Notes under the pieces: model-generated
Database searches by the model: none
What the model was told of the DNA's origin: nothing
What the model saw: only the letters and a program-made list of their open reading frames with translations
Position numbers and translations under genes: made by a program
Shown: piece after piece, positions 49,354 to 60,189 of the stretch
How positions within the stretch are numbered: the first letter of the stretch is position 1
How the letters are laid out: each line of letters starts with the position of its first letter
Origin: Podospora pseudoanserina
Taxonomy: Eukaryota; Ascomycota; Sordariomycetes; Sordariales; Podosporaceae
DNA: 64,000 bases
Assembly (NCBI RefSeq): GCF_035222485.1
Contig: NC_085925.1
Span: forward strand, 3,906,001-3,970,000
Direction: 5' to 3'

Positions 49354-51651
49354 ATGTCGGAAGAGCGTCCCAGTCATGTTGTCATTCAGGGCATCCTGCC
49401 CAAGGAGGCTCCCGGCATCCGAAGAGAATTCTCCGACTGGGCCAAAGACCATGAGAACAACATTCAGGTGTCTCTCTTCATCCGCGCCCTGCAAAAGTTC
49501 TACGACATCCCCTACACTGAAACCCTCTCCTACTTCCAGGTCGCTGGTATCCACGGCTACCCCGGAAACCTGAAGTGGGACGGCGCCGTTGCTCCTCCTC
49601 ACGACAGAGACGCGAGGCATTACATCTACTGCACCCACAATCACTTCAACTTTCCCACTTGGCACCGTCCTTACATGGTCCTGTTTGAGGAGACCCTCTG
49701 GAAGCTGATGGGGGAAGTCATTGAGAAGGATCTCGAGTTTCACGACGATGCTGACAAGAAGCTGTGGCTTGAAGAGCGGAACAAGTGGCGACTTCCTTAC
49801 TGGGATTGGGCTCTCAACTCGGCCCAGGGCAAGGTTCCTGATCTATTCGTTCCCTACAACATCAAGATCAGGCAGCCTGTGGGGAAAGGTGGATCTCAGC
49901 AGGAGTCGGAGAATGTCCCAAATCCGCTCGCCCGTTTCCAGGTCAAAGAAAACGGTGTGCCCATCAAGATGGGCAAGCTTCCCAAGAAGTACAGGGTTGA
50001 TAGCGTCCCGTTGGGTGATGGCAGCTACCTGCCTGTAAGTCATTGAAACCGCTACCCTCGTGATTGCGCTCTAACAGTATTCGCACCACAGTGGGCAGAT
50101 TGCTCCGGCACCAGCCGCTGGGGCATCAAGCCTCACACCAAGCCTGACGAATGGACCGAGGGCGTCAACAAGACCGAGATGATCGCCCCCGCCATCAACA
50201 ACCACGAGTGGTACTTTTCGCCAGACAGAAGGAAGCCCGAAGACCGGAAGAAGAGAGAGGAGGCGATCTTCAAACATCCAGTTGGGGATCTCCTTCATCG
50301 CCTTTTCAAAATTGACAACTGGGAAGACTTCTCATCTACGCGAGTGAACCAGGCGCCCAGCGACATAGACTGGGAGAAGTGGGTCTCGCTGGAGTATGTC
50401 CACAACAACCTGCATGTGAGCTGAGTGTCCAGGTCCTTTTCCATGCCAAAGTCTCAGTTGAGCTGACGACAATCAGGGGTTCATTGGCGGCGACGGTGTC
50501 GAGGGCATTGGACACATGCAAAACGTTCCTTCGGCCGCGTTTGACCCCATCTTTTACATGCACCATTGCAACATTGATCGCATCACCGCCATGTGGCAGA
50601 CGCTGCACGAGGGTGTCTGGTTTGAGAACGATGTTCTCGCCGAGAGAGAGCTCTACCCCTTCCGCGGGCCAAAGCTGGACGGCGAGATCGACTACTTCAC
50701 GTCCAATGATGTGCGGGACTGGACCCGGTTCGGTTACCAGTACGAGATTCTCGAACTCAGAGATGGGGAGACCGAGGTGGGACGCAAAAGGCGCATCAAT
50801 GAGTTCATTGACAAGTCGTACTTCAGCACCTCCCATGTCTTGCTCAAGGACGAGGGTCACTTGTTTCACGATGGTTCAGATATCGAATCCTTCGCCGCCC
50901 GCAACGACTTTGAGGATTACATCATCGATGTCATCTATGACCGGCAAGTTATTCCTCTCACGTTGTTTGATCGCCCTATCCGTTGCTGACAGGGTCTCAA
51001 AGCTATGCTCTGAATGGAGATCCCTACATGGTCCATTTCTTCCTCGGTGCCCCGGTGCCTCAGCCCGAGTCCAACGGGGTGACGGCCAAGATAACCTTCA
51101 AGTCACCCAAGCACGTCGGGATGGTCTACAACTTCTCGACTCCTTGGCTCGGAAACGGCAACAACACCGAATCGGCCATGTCTGACGTGGAGTCTGACGG
51201 GGAGGAGCCTGAGCCGGAATCTGACCAGCCCACGTGCGGCAACTGCGTATCCCAGCAAGCGGAAAACATCCTCAGCAACGCCATGATTCCCTTGACGATC
51301 CCACTCTACAACGCCGCAGCAGACAAAGACATCGAGGGCCTCGAAAACATCCACCCGGATCAGGTCAGGGACTTCCTCGCCAACGAGCTTACCTGGGTTG
51401 CCGTGAGCGTGAGTAGCCACCTCTCTTCCAACTACAGGTCTAAACTGACTCCCGTGGTGCTGTAGACGAACGGCACAATCATCCCCTGGGAACGCCTCCC
51501 CAAGACCAAGGTTTTCGTCCTCAAGGGCAAGGCCAAGCATTACACTGAAAACTCGAAGCTGTCGTCGTACAAGGAGTATGACGCTTTGGGCCACATCACG
51601 CACAACAAGCCAGCCGGTGCTTCTCATGCCGACTATGGACAGTATGCTTGA
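49354..51651 (+). CDS. Tyrosinase (type 3 copper o-phenol oxidase)
   Basis: Exons 49354-50034, 50092-50415, 50477-50943, 51003-51408 and 51466-51651 give 687 residues. CuA: His67 (AGIHGYPG), His95 in YCTHNH with Cys93 placed to form the Cys-His thioether, and His104 (PTWHRPYM). CuB: His331 and His335 (EYVHNNLH), and His364/365 (FDPIFYMHHCNIDR). A C-terminal shielding domain follows with a CGNC motif. No signal peptide is seen, so it is likely cytosolic and made as a pro-enzyme, as in fungi generally. The third intron (50944-51002) uses a GC donor (GCAAGT) with acceptor CAAAG, joining as YDRYALNGDPYMVHFF. It oxidises phenols to quinones; a role in melanin or in metabolite tailoring is open. 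Confidence 0.95.
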
Positions 51652-51780
51652 TTGGAGATTGGCCTGAGCAAGAAGGCATGGCTGGACAGTAGAGGGCAAG
51701 TGATCAATTTAATTCAGTACGTACGTGGTAGTCAAATGAATCGAAAGGTTTAGGGTACATTATACAATAAGTCCAGTCAG

Positions 51781-52827
51781 CTATAAGCCCGAACAACATC
51801 TTTGCGATGTAATATGGATATGAACAAGAGGCAGCGAAGTGAAATCGGCCGGTAAAATTCTTCCTTCCACCAATCTGGGTCTCGGTATTGGTGGCTTGAT
51901 GAACTGCAACACCCTTGAACCCACAAGCTGGGTGGGCTCTTCTTCTGGCTCGTTCACTTTTGGTACCTGCGAGGAGTGCGGGGCTGAAAACTGAGTCATT
52001 GGCGTGAGCAGGGAGGGGATATAATCTTCAGTCTTGTAAGTTGAATACGTCAGATCGCCGCTTTGGGTGGGTGGAGTTGGTAGTTGGGGTGGGGATGACA
52101 CCCTCCGGCGCCGAGGTCGTTGAGATCTCCTTTGCTGCCTTGGGTTTGAGGCGGCAGGCTCCGGTGTTGAGTGCTGGGAGCGCAATCGTTGTGATCGCCT
52201 GCGCGGCGTGTTGTCGGCTGCCGCTCCTTGCATGTCTTGGCGGATATCTCTTGGCGGCGTCCTGGGCACCCACCCACACAAGTTGTTGACAGTCGGACAC
52301 ATCTTTTGTATCAGGTTGCGCACATCGTCCAAAATGCGGTCGGACTCGATAGACATGGAGTAGTTCTCGAGGTACCGACAGAACATGCGATAGAACTGGA
52401 GGTATTGCCCTATTTCGACTTCGATTGGCGTCATCCATCTGATGCATTCGTCAGAATATGTGTCATGTTGGTCTTCTCTAGCATCCTGACAGGTCCGGAC
52501 AGCGAGGTGCAAAATGTGGTTGATGGTGCGGTCTACGTGGTGGTCAACACCATAGGCGTGATGGAGCATGATAGCTTCAAAAAGCTGGTTGATATGTGGT
52601 AGCAGGTGCAGGTTGTGAAGCTTGGCGGGTGGGCTGTGCATCGCATGTCCAGCGGCACAGATGGTCTTGAAAGCATCTTTCCAGCGATATTCATCCAGGT
52701 ATTGTATTGCGGACGTTAACAGCTGGGTCTCTGAAGACGGCAGTCGTACATATGGCCCCAAAGGTGATGGTAGTGGCGAGGTTGATGGTGATGGTGATGG
52801 TGATGGTGATGGTGACGTGGTGGACAT
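51781..52827 (-). CDS. Hypothetical protein with SP repeat and basic region
   Basis: An uninterrupted frame of 348 residues from the ATG at 52827; an upstream ATG at 52983 in the same frame is possible but would add an unusual hydrophobic leader. It begins with a short Ser-Pro repeat (TSPSPSPSPSPS). A helical, His-rich region follows (about 40-190, including HHAYGVDHHVDRTINH), then an arginine-rich segment (RRRSQRLRSQ, RRSQRPRRRR) that could be a nuclear localisation signal, and a disordered C-terminus. I recognise no domain. The coding repeat corresponds to the GATGGT tract at 52782-52815. It could be a lineage-specific nuclear protein. Confidence 0.5.
   Translation of the reverse strand: MSTTSPSPSPSPSPSTSPLPSPLGPYVRLPSSETQLLTSAIQYLDEYRWKDAFKTICAAGHAMHSPPAKLHNLHLLPHINQLFEAIMLHHAYGVDHHVDRTINHILHLAVRTCQDAREDQHDTYSDECIRWMTPIEVEIGQYLQFYRMFCRYLENYSMSIESDRILDDVRNLIQKMCPTVNNLCGWVPRTPPRDIRQDMQGAAADNTPRRRSQRLRSQHSTPEPAASNPRQQRRSQRPRRRRVSSPPQLPTPPTQSGDLTYSTYKTEDYIPSLLTPMTQFSAPHSSQVPKVNEPEEEPTQLVGSRVLQFIKPPIPRPRLVEGRILPADFTSLPLVHIHITSQRCCSGL
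52782..52815. repeat. (GATGGT)n microsatellite
   Basis: Tandem GATGGT units, about five and a half copies, coding on the minus strand for the Ser-Pro repeat of the hypothetical protein. Prone to length change in whole codon pairs. Confidence 0.8.
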
Positions 52828-54500
52828 AATAATATGCCAAATTGTGGGCGGGATGAGGGTGTTGATGAAAAGGAGAATGGGGTTCGGTAAAAACAACAAG
52901 AATGGTGGGATGTTGGATGGATTGGGGGAGTGCAGCATCGGGGAAGTGGATGGTATCAAAATGGGAGAAGAGAAGAGGTGCACAGGGGGGGAAGGTCGAA
53001 AAAAATGGGTGGACGGGGTTTTATACCTGCAAATTGTCAGTAAAGTCGACCAATGAGATATCGGTGCGAAATCGTACGTCCACGGGTCCTCTGATTTGTT
53101 TTAGAGCAGCAATATATCAGTAGCGGGTTGGAAGGGGTGGAATACGCAGTGGGTTGGTCCATCAGCTTAAAGCGGCGGGCACCCCCGGCTGGGCACCCAC
53201 TCCCTCCCATCCACCCATATCCCCCCTCCCCCCTCCCGCCTTCTCCCCAACATCAGCCCCTCCCCACTTCTCACTCTGTCTCATCAAAAGAAAATCCGAC
53301 CTGTCGCCAGCCGAGAATTGATGCGCATCAGCGATCCATTTGCGTCTTTCTGGGATGCTTTCTGCGTGATAGTGACTGTTGGTGTGATGTTTGGGGGCAG
53401 ATGGTGGAAGCAGACCTCACCATATATCGTATAGAATATGGTGTGCATCTTCTATATTGTGAATGGTGAGCACTTATTGATGGAGTGAGAGTCTTTTCAT
53501 GTTCGAAGTTTTGTGGTTTGCTAATTAGGGGAGGAGTTGGACTTATCATTGACAATGGTCGCACACATATCTGTAAGTGGGCTGGTCAATGCTCAGTCCA
53601 GACTTGGTGCGAGTCAGGGGCTCCAGAGGAGCGCGGGCAAACACTGATGAATTAAAATGAGAAAACCCTGTTGGGGTGTAATTGAAGCCCTTTTTATCGT
53701 TATAATGATGATTTTGAGAGACCATGCATCATTTTGAGATGGGCTGCGATGGAAAAAAGAGGTTGCTTGGGGGGCGGTTGTGGTAGATGGGATGAGATGT
53801 CGTTGGATGATTAGATAATCTCTGGACCCACCTTCAACCTCTGTTCTCAGCTGACCCATTCCCGACAAAAACAGCCATCCAAACTCTTTTTCAATGCCCA
53901 TGAATCATATTTCAACCCCTATCAACCATCTTTCGAGGCCTATTCAGTCCATCGCCTCGTCCAGTGTGCTTACGTCAAAAGATGTTATACTATTTGACCT
54001 TGGTAGTATCAGAGTTTTGTTTGAGCTCTCCTAGCATCAGAATTGCACCCGCGCTTATACACGATGACCCTTTTGGCAAGTCGCGAAAAGTTGATGAAAA
54101 TCGATGAAAATAGCTGCAATTGCGAGGCTTTTGAAGAAATAACCTGCAAGGCGCGCGGAAGAAAGGAGGGCCCAAAACCTACGGCACGCAACGAAGGGCA
54201 TAATGATGAATATATGATATCGTGATGGCATGGAAAGGAAGGAAAAGGCCAGTGGCCCAAGCTGCAAAGGACATACAGGAGCAAAGTGGGTGGTCAGTGC
54301 CCACGCCGCCACAGTCTGTCAGTCTCTGTCAATCTGGCAAGCCTTTCATTCACCCGCCGCCAAGTCAGACGATATGATTGGCCGGATACAACTTAATAAT
54401 ATAGGCTCAATGGCGTTTCTGTATACGGGACCGAGAGATGTTGTTTGTGTATGTGCCAACAGCCTTCACGGTTTGTGACGGGTTGTCAACAAAGACCATC
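52828..54500. other. Intergenic, no gene seen
   Basis: About 1.7 kb. Contains a pyrimidine/purine-rich stretch near 53200-53280 (upstream of the hypothetical gene) and no recognisable coding sequence; overlapping small frames on both strands look random. Confidence 0.5.
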
Positions 54501-56027
54501 TTACAGCCCCTCTACGATTCTATCCAGCATCTGATCGTTAAACTTCCACAGCATGGTCGTAAAATCAGCAGCAATCCCATTCCCGGTGAACCAAGTCGAC
54601 CTCTTTCCTTGAAGGGCGTACATGTCCTCCATCCACCCCTCTCTCAGTTCCTGAGCGCTGACTCCGAAGCCGCCAGGGCCATGATCAGACCACGCAACAA
54701 ACTCGACCTCTTCGCCCTCAAGGTCTGCCAAAGTCCCGGCGTCGACCATCGTTTGAATCGCTTTCCGTGCGACCTTTTTCGCTTTAGATGGAGGGAACGC
54801 GGTGTAGTTTGCGCCGCTGGATCCAAGACTGAAGAGTGGTGAGTCGGTGGCAAGGCTGGTGAAACTCAGGACGAAGGGGGTTTGGAGGAAAGGAGAGAGG
54901 GGGTTGGCGGTCGCTGACAAAGGAAGATTGCGGAGCTGAACGCCAGCGGGGAGCTTGGAGTGTTTCGCAATGGCGGTATGGCTTCGACCGTATTTTGGTT
55001 TGGAGAAGTGGGCTTTCTCTGCTGGGGTCAGGTCGAACGGGGCGAGGTTTTCTCTGGTTGGTGGAATGGCGAGGAGGAGCTTCTTGGCAATGATGAGCTT
55101 CTTGGTCGCCTTTCCTTTTCCTTTCCCCTTCCGACTCTTGCCGGGTTGCTCTTCGTCATCGTCGAGCCGAGCTGAGTCAACGACCAGTTCAATTCCAGAA
55201 TTGCTCCTCTTCGAATTGACAACCTGAGAATTGTACAGGGCATCTTTTCCGAGAAGAGTACTGATCTTATCGTACAGGAACTGGTTGCCGCCATCGATGC
55301 TGAACATGGCCACTTCGCCGAAGAAGACCTTGGACCATGCTGTCGGGAAAGCCTTGATGATGCTCAAGGTCAAAATGTCCTCAAAGTTGCCCCTGGACCC
55401 CACGCCGCCACCGGTGGACGGATACATGGTTGAGAGCATGGCTTCAATCCCGTGCTTCTTGGCAAACTGGCCGATTGGGAGCAAAAGGTCGGCTGGGATG
55501 TCTTTGCCAGCTGGCAAGCCCCAGTAGCCCGGTTGGGTCATGTTGTCCCAGCCATTTGCTGTCATTAGGTCGTGGAATTTCTTGACGGCAATCGGGCCAG
55601 CAGACTCATCAGGTGGCTGAAAGGTGCTGGTCAGCTCTTGCCCAGAGGTGAAGTCGACGTATCGAACCTCGTTGCCTCCGGCGGGGAACCATGGCGAGAG
55701 CGTGACGTTTATTTCCGGGCGGCTGAAGAAGTCAAACGAGTCTAGGTAGGGAAAATAGAGGGCGAGACCGTAATCGTGGATTCTGCCGGTTGTTTTGTCG
55801 ACATAGGTATCGACATGGCCGCCCAGAATTGGCTCCCTTTCAACGACTACCACGCTCTTGTTGTAATCCTGTCGCAACCGAACGGCTGCGTGAGCCCCTG
55901 ACGCACCTCCTCCAACGATCGCCACATCTTTGTAGATGATGTCCTCGCGGCGGAAATCAGCACGGTTGATGCGGCCAGCAGATGCTGCCGAGATGGCGCC
56001 TGCAGTTAGAATAGTTGCTGTACGCAT
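54501..56027 (-). CDS. Secreted FAD-dependent amine-oxidase-like flavoprotein
   Basis: Single exon of 508 residues from the ATG at 56027. The N-terminus MRTATILTAGAISAASAG looks like a signal peptide; a longer in-frame leader exists upstream but is less likely. The FAD dinucleotide motif is VAIVGGGASGAHAAVRLRQ, ending with the acidic VVVVERE, followed by GGHVDTY. The overall pattern is that of the NAD(P)-binding-8 / amine oxidase superfamily, which includes beta-cyclopiazonate-dehydrogenase-like enzymes. A lysine-glycine stretch, RKGKGKGKATKK, sits in the middle, echoing the tail of the core oxidase. The substrate is unknown. No TTCGGCCGA site is seen in its promoter. Confidence 0.85.
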   Translation of the reverse strand: MRTATILTAGAISAASAGRINRADFRREDIIYKDVAIVGGGASGAHAAVRLRQDYNKSVVVVEREPILGGHVDTYVDKTTGRIHDYGLALYFPYLDSFDFFSRPEINVTLSPWFPAGGNEVRYVDFTSGQELTSTFQPPDESAGPIAVKKFHDLMTANGWDNMTQPGYWGLPAGKDIPADLLLPIGQFAKKHGIEAMLSTMYPSTGGGVGSRGNFEDILTLSIIKAFPTAWSKVFFGEVAMFSIDGGNQFLYDKISTLLGKDALYNSQVVNSKRSNSGIELVVDSARLDDDEEQPGKSRKGKGKGKATKKLIIAKKLLLAIPPTRENLAPFDLTPAEKAHFSKPKYGRSHTAIAKHSKLPAGVQLRNLPLSATANPLSPFLQTPFVLSFTSLATDSPLFSLGSSGANYTAFPPSKAKKVARKAIQTMVDAGTLADLEGEEVEFVAWSDHGPGGFGVSAQELREGWMEDMYALQGKRSTWFTGNGIAADFTTMLWKFNDQMLDRIVEGL

Positions 56028-56620
56028 CCTGACCGGGGGTTGTCGCAGGGCCGCCGATGCGTTGGAGTTTGACGAGAAAGCCTGACAGCTAGGGGCACCA
56101 AGGGAGCCGTGAGTTGGACCTTCAAATATAGGTAGGTAAAGGACTGGGTCGCATCGACATTCCACTCTAACTGAATGGCAAAATAATATCGCCGGACACA
56201 TGGCTATATGAAGAATGCTACCGGACCATGTGAAGACTGCAAGTCAGAAATTAGCAGCAATTAGCATTGTGGTTCTCCATCTGCAGGGACCTTGTGGTAA
56301 CATGTACTCCGTTTGCAGAGTGGCCAATACCTGGTCGCCGTTATTGCCGGATTGTGCACCATGGTCGATAAGAACTTCTTTTGCTGGCAGTCTGACCGGC
56401 TGAAAGAGCTCAGATTATCCGATCTCGAGGCAATGTGAGCACTATCGAGGAGGCAAAGATATGAAAACGACTTGTTATTATTCCGGTGTCATGATACTTC
56501 TATCTTCAAGCTTCCATGTGGGCTATTCCTCTGCGCTTCCACATCCCTTATGTCTACTCACTCCACAGCACTCTCTCCCCGCTAGTCCTACTAGGTATAT
56601 AGTCCGGCCAACCCACCGTC
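56028..56620. other. Intergenic
   Basis: Nearly 600 bases with the flavoprotein promoter (left) and the 3' region of the secreted protein gene (right). No gene seen. Confidence 0.5.
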
Positions 56621-57334
56621 CTAGTCATACCGGCTCCAGTCAATCGCGCCAACATCCTCATAGCAGGGAGCGTCAAGCTGGTGGATATTCAACTCGTCAA
56701 CCCCCTCAAACACATCCTCAGGTAGCGTGGCACACTGCGCCAAGAATGTAACAGCGACGCAGTTCTCGGGAATAGACTCCACACTCGGGGCAACCTTGAC
56801 CGCGTGCTGGGGACGACCATAGGCGGGCTCCGTCTCGTTGCAGACGATAAAGTAAGGGTAGGGAGTGAAAGCCTGTGCCCAAGGACTTCTCAAACCCCCC
56901 ACCACTCCTGCGCCGATGTTGCCAGGGCCAAAGTTGAGACCGAGGTTGGTAGCGTGCTCGATGGGGCCCATGGGGAATCGCAGACCCATGGGGGTGGCAC
57001 CGCCTTGGTATTTGATGGGAGGAAGACCAATCGAGGTAGCTTGGGCTGAGACATCACGGCCGGTGCCGTTGACGAAGAGGGTGGCTGCTGCGTCGACGCT
57101 GGGCACCAGGATGGCTGCGTTGAGACCGGCGCCGACGTGGACGCCGGAGAGGAACCAGTTATGGACGGGTGGGTCGAAGATGTTGGAGGGTGTGGATATA
57201 TTGGCCACGAGCTTGAAGCCATTGGCGGTCGTGCGAGGGGGGTAGTTTCCTTGAAACTGGCGTTGTGTGAGTGAGAGGGGCGAGGCAACTGTCAGGCCAG
57301 CCATGAGGGCGGAGAAGAGCGCGGTGGTGAACAT
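56621..57334 (-). CDS. Secreted protein of unknown function
   Basis: Single exon, 237 residues. Signal peptide MFTTALFSALMAGLTVASP, then LSLTQRQ, which resembles a Kex2-type propeptide region, and a mature domain beginning FKLVANIST. Features include GVHVGAGLNAAIL, an acidic C-terminus and two or more cysteine pairs (VCNETE, AQCATL, APCYED). It resembles a fungal-only family of secreted proteins annotated as DUF7907; I place it there with moderate confidence. TTCGGCCGA lies 168 bases upstream, the closest spacing of all eight sites, and suggests expression together with the cluster. Role unknown. Confidence 0.8.
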   Translation of the reverse strand: MFTTALFSALMAGLTVASPLSLTQRQFQGNYPPRTTANGFKLVANISTPSNIFDPPVHNWFLSGVHVGAGLNAAILVPSVDAAATLFVNGTGRDVSAQATSIGLPPIKYQGGATPMGLRFPMGPIEHATNLGLNFGPGNIGAGVVGGLRSPWAQAFTPYPYFIVCNETEPAYGRPQHAVKVAPSVESIPENCVAVTFLAQCATLPEDVFEGVDELNIHQLDAPCYEDVGAIDWSRYD

Positions 57335-58415
57335 GGTGGGCGATTATGTGAATTAACTGTATTAAATATTAGACTTGTATGAGAGTAGATGAATGAGAAG
57401 CTCAAAAGTTGCTGAATGATGGGCCTGGGCATTTGACGGCATGGTGAACGTCTCGTCGAGTCTTCTTATACAGCGTTCGAAGACCAGTTGGCTACCTAGA
57501 TTTCGGCCGAGCCACGGCGCTTCCTTTGAGCGACGCAACTAAATTTACATTCTCACTATCATCACATTACTGCTTGATCATTCTCATGTTCGTACCGGCG
57601 CTGAACTTGTGTCATCATCCTACCAATTAGCCGGCAGCCGAGGTGGCGGAGTCGAGCCAACAACCCGAGATGTGAACGGACACGAGGAAAATGGGGGCCA
57701 AAACAGATTGATGGGACTGTGGCTGGTGTCCAACAGTGAAGCAGTTAGTGCTCTCACCGCCCCTAGCGACCGTTAACAGCGTCGCATTTACTACGTTGCA
57801 CAACCTGAACCTGGCGCCTGACGTTGGGTGCGCCATCCTTGTATCAATACGACACGACACTCCAAAATGATGCGCTAAAGATTCTATGATCCTTCTTGTA
57901 CCACATACTATCTTGATGCACTAAGGTTTAGCAGATTGTAGGCCGGACTGATCGGGGGCGCCGTGGGCTCAAGGGTTCAGGGCTCAGTCGATCCCCGGCA
58001 TTTCCATCATGTTTGGAACTCAAAGGTATGAAGGAGAAGAGAGGAGAGAAACAACAGGGAATAAATTGAATCGGTTATATGACTCACATGAACTCAACGA
58101 GCAGCTCCCTTCCCTAGCTACCTGACTGCTAATGTTGACAGGGTCCGTTTTCTATTCGGGATCGTGCTCAACCTCAAGGTGCAATGGGAAATCGTATACC
58201 TTATCTTATATGGTAAAGTATGTCATACATCCATCCATTTGTCTAGTTCCAAATTGGAGATTTCTTGGGTAGAACACCAATAAATTAAATCCATGCAATT
58301 GCTTGCCCAACTAAACGCATTAACAACAAGGGGTATCTCCAAATCACTTCCCGTCGACAGGTCCATCCACACACTCGTAACACGTTTCGCATTCCACATA
58401 CAACAAACCCATGCA
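57335..58415. other. Intergenic with promoter of the secreted protein
   Basis: About 1.1 kb without a gene. Site 8 lies at 57502. The right end is the 3' region of the permease. Confidence 0.5.
57502..57510 (+). promoter_or_regulatory. TTCGGCCGA site 8
   Basis: GATTTCGGCCGAGCC, 168 bases upstream of the secreted protein start. Last and right-most copy. Confidence 0.65.
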
Positions 58416-60189
58416 TCAGAGACTCTTCCACAGCTTCTTATACCAGGGCAAAGTCGAGTCAATCTCCTCACCATCGGCGAGAGGTCGTCTTCCATCATCC
58501 AAATCCTTTCTCCTGCCCTCCTGAAGGTCGACTGTGTGAATGTTGACAGTTTTTGTCTTGTTCCAGAACTTGTAGACGACATAAATGACGCCGAAGAGAG
58601 GCAGTAGAATGTAGGCGTCGACAAAGTCGACGGCGTCAAAAGGCGCAAAGGTGGCCCAGCCCTGGATGAGGGCAAGGAAGATGTTAGTGCCGAGACCAAA
58701 CCAGGCATTGTAGGGGTAGAGCATTGACTTGAAAGGCAGCTCGGAGTCGGAGTGTCCCTGAGCTGCCCAAGCCTTTCTGAAGCGGATATGAGTCCAGCTG
58801 ATGGCGGCCCATACCAAAAAGGTAGAGACACCGCTGAGGTTGACAATGTAGGAGTAGGCATCCTGGGCACCCGTGCTGACATTCATCATGCTCAATGCAC
58901 CAAACAGGTTGGTGAAGATGATGGCAGGGACGGGGACACCTCTCTTGTTGGTCCATCCCAAGAACTTGGGAGCCTTTTGAGTCTGAGCCATGAACAGAAT
59001 GGTGCGACTGCCAATGAAGATGGAAGAGTTGACGGCGCTAAGGCAAGTGACAAGGATAAAAGCATTGATCAGATGCTTGCCGCCCTCCCACCCGGCGTTC
59101 GCGATGGCGATTGTCATGGGACTGCGCAACGCACGTTGTGTAGCCGATGTCAGGTCGGGGCTGTTGGCGGGGCAGACGAGCCCGAAGAAAAAGGCACTGC
59201 CCATGTACACCACCACAATGCGGATGAATACCTGTCGAATGGCCAATGGCACGGCGCGACGGGGATTCTTAGTCTCGGTGGCGGCGACGGCAACGGATTC
59301 GACTCCAGCGTAAAAGGTGCTGCAGAAAACAAAGACCGAGGCAACACCGCGGAAGCCATCCGTAAAGGCACCGGGGTCACGCCAGTAGCTGAATCCAATA
59401 GCTTCGGCGCCAATCACACCACCAGATGCGTAGCTGGCAATTGTTAGCACAAATGTAACCGACCCTCGAGTAATACTAGATTCTTACATCAGGCTGAAGA
59501 AGAAGAAGGCGATCAAGCCAACAAGCTTGAAAAGCGCCAGCCAGAACTCGGCCTCGCCAAAGGTTTCGACACCCAACATCTGGAAGGCGGTGAAGGAGAA
59601 CTGTGGGCAAAGTATCAGCATAAAGCCCATATATCCCACGCTATGGAGGACTCACCCAAAAGATCAAGAACCACCCCCAAATGGGAATGGCATCCGTCCA
59701 GTCAACCATGATGCTCGAGATGACGTTGTACTCGTTCGCCAAGACACAGAACCAAATGATAAAGTAATTCCACCCAACAGCCACACCAAACGCCTTGTCA
59801 ACGAATCTGTCTGACAGCCCGGTAAAAGCACCGCCGGTCGGGTACAGCGTGGTGAGTTCACCCAGACTCTGCATGATGGAAAAGGCAATGATACCAATCA
59901 CGCCAAAGCCAATCAACAGAGCAGCCGGGCCACCATTAGCCAGAGCTCGGCCCGATCCAATCAGAAGACCAGGTCCAATGATGCCGGCGAGAGCCATCAT
60001 GGAAAGGTGACGGGTCTTGAGGCCGCGCTTCACGCCCGAGTTTGGGTCAATGGCGGCAAAGTCGTCCGACTCGGAGCCGGATATACCGGCATTGTTCTCG
60101 ACAGCTACGCCATCCTCAGACCCCTTTTTCGAGACTGGTACATCTTCACCACGCTTTCCGCGCAAGGCGGAGAAGGATGGGAAGCCCAT
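58416..60189 (-). CDS. Amino acid permease (APC superfamily)
   Basis: Exons 59656-60189, 59488-59600 and 58416-59433 give 554 residues with introns of 55 and 54 bases. The hydrophilic N-terminus is followed by KTRHLSMMALAGIIGPGLL, the diagnostic first-helix motif of the yeast-type amino acid transporter family, then about 12 helices. SLGELTTLYPTGGAF and the fifth-helix region ASGGVIGAEAIGFSYWRDPG fit the same family. It is a plasma-membrane proton symporter. The start at 60189 (MGFPSF) is chosen over an upstream in-frame extension because family members begin with a short polar tail. The substrate is not readable from sequence. No TTCGGCCGA site upstream; probably outside the cluster. Confidence 0.93.
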
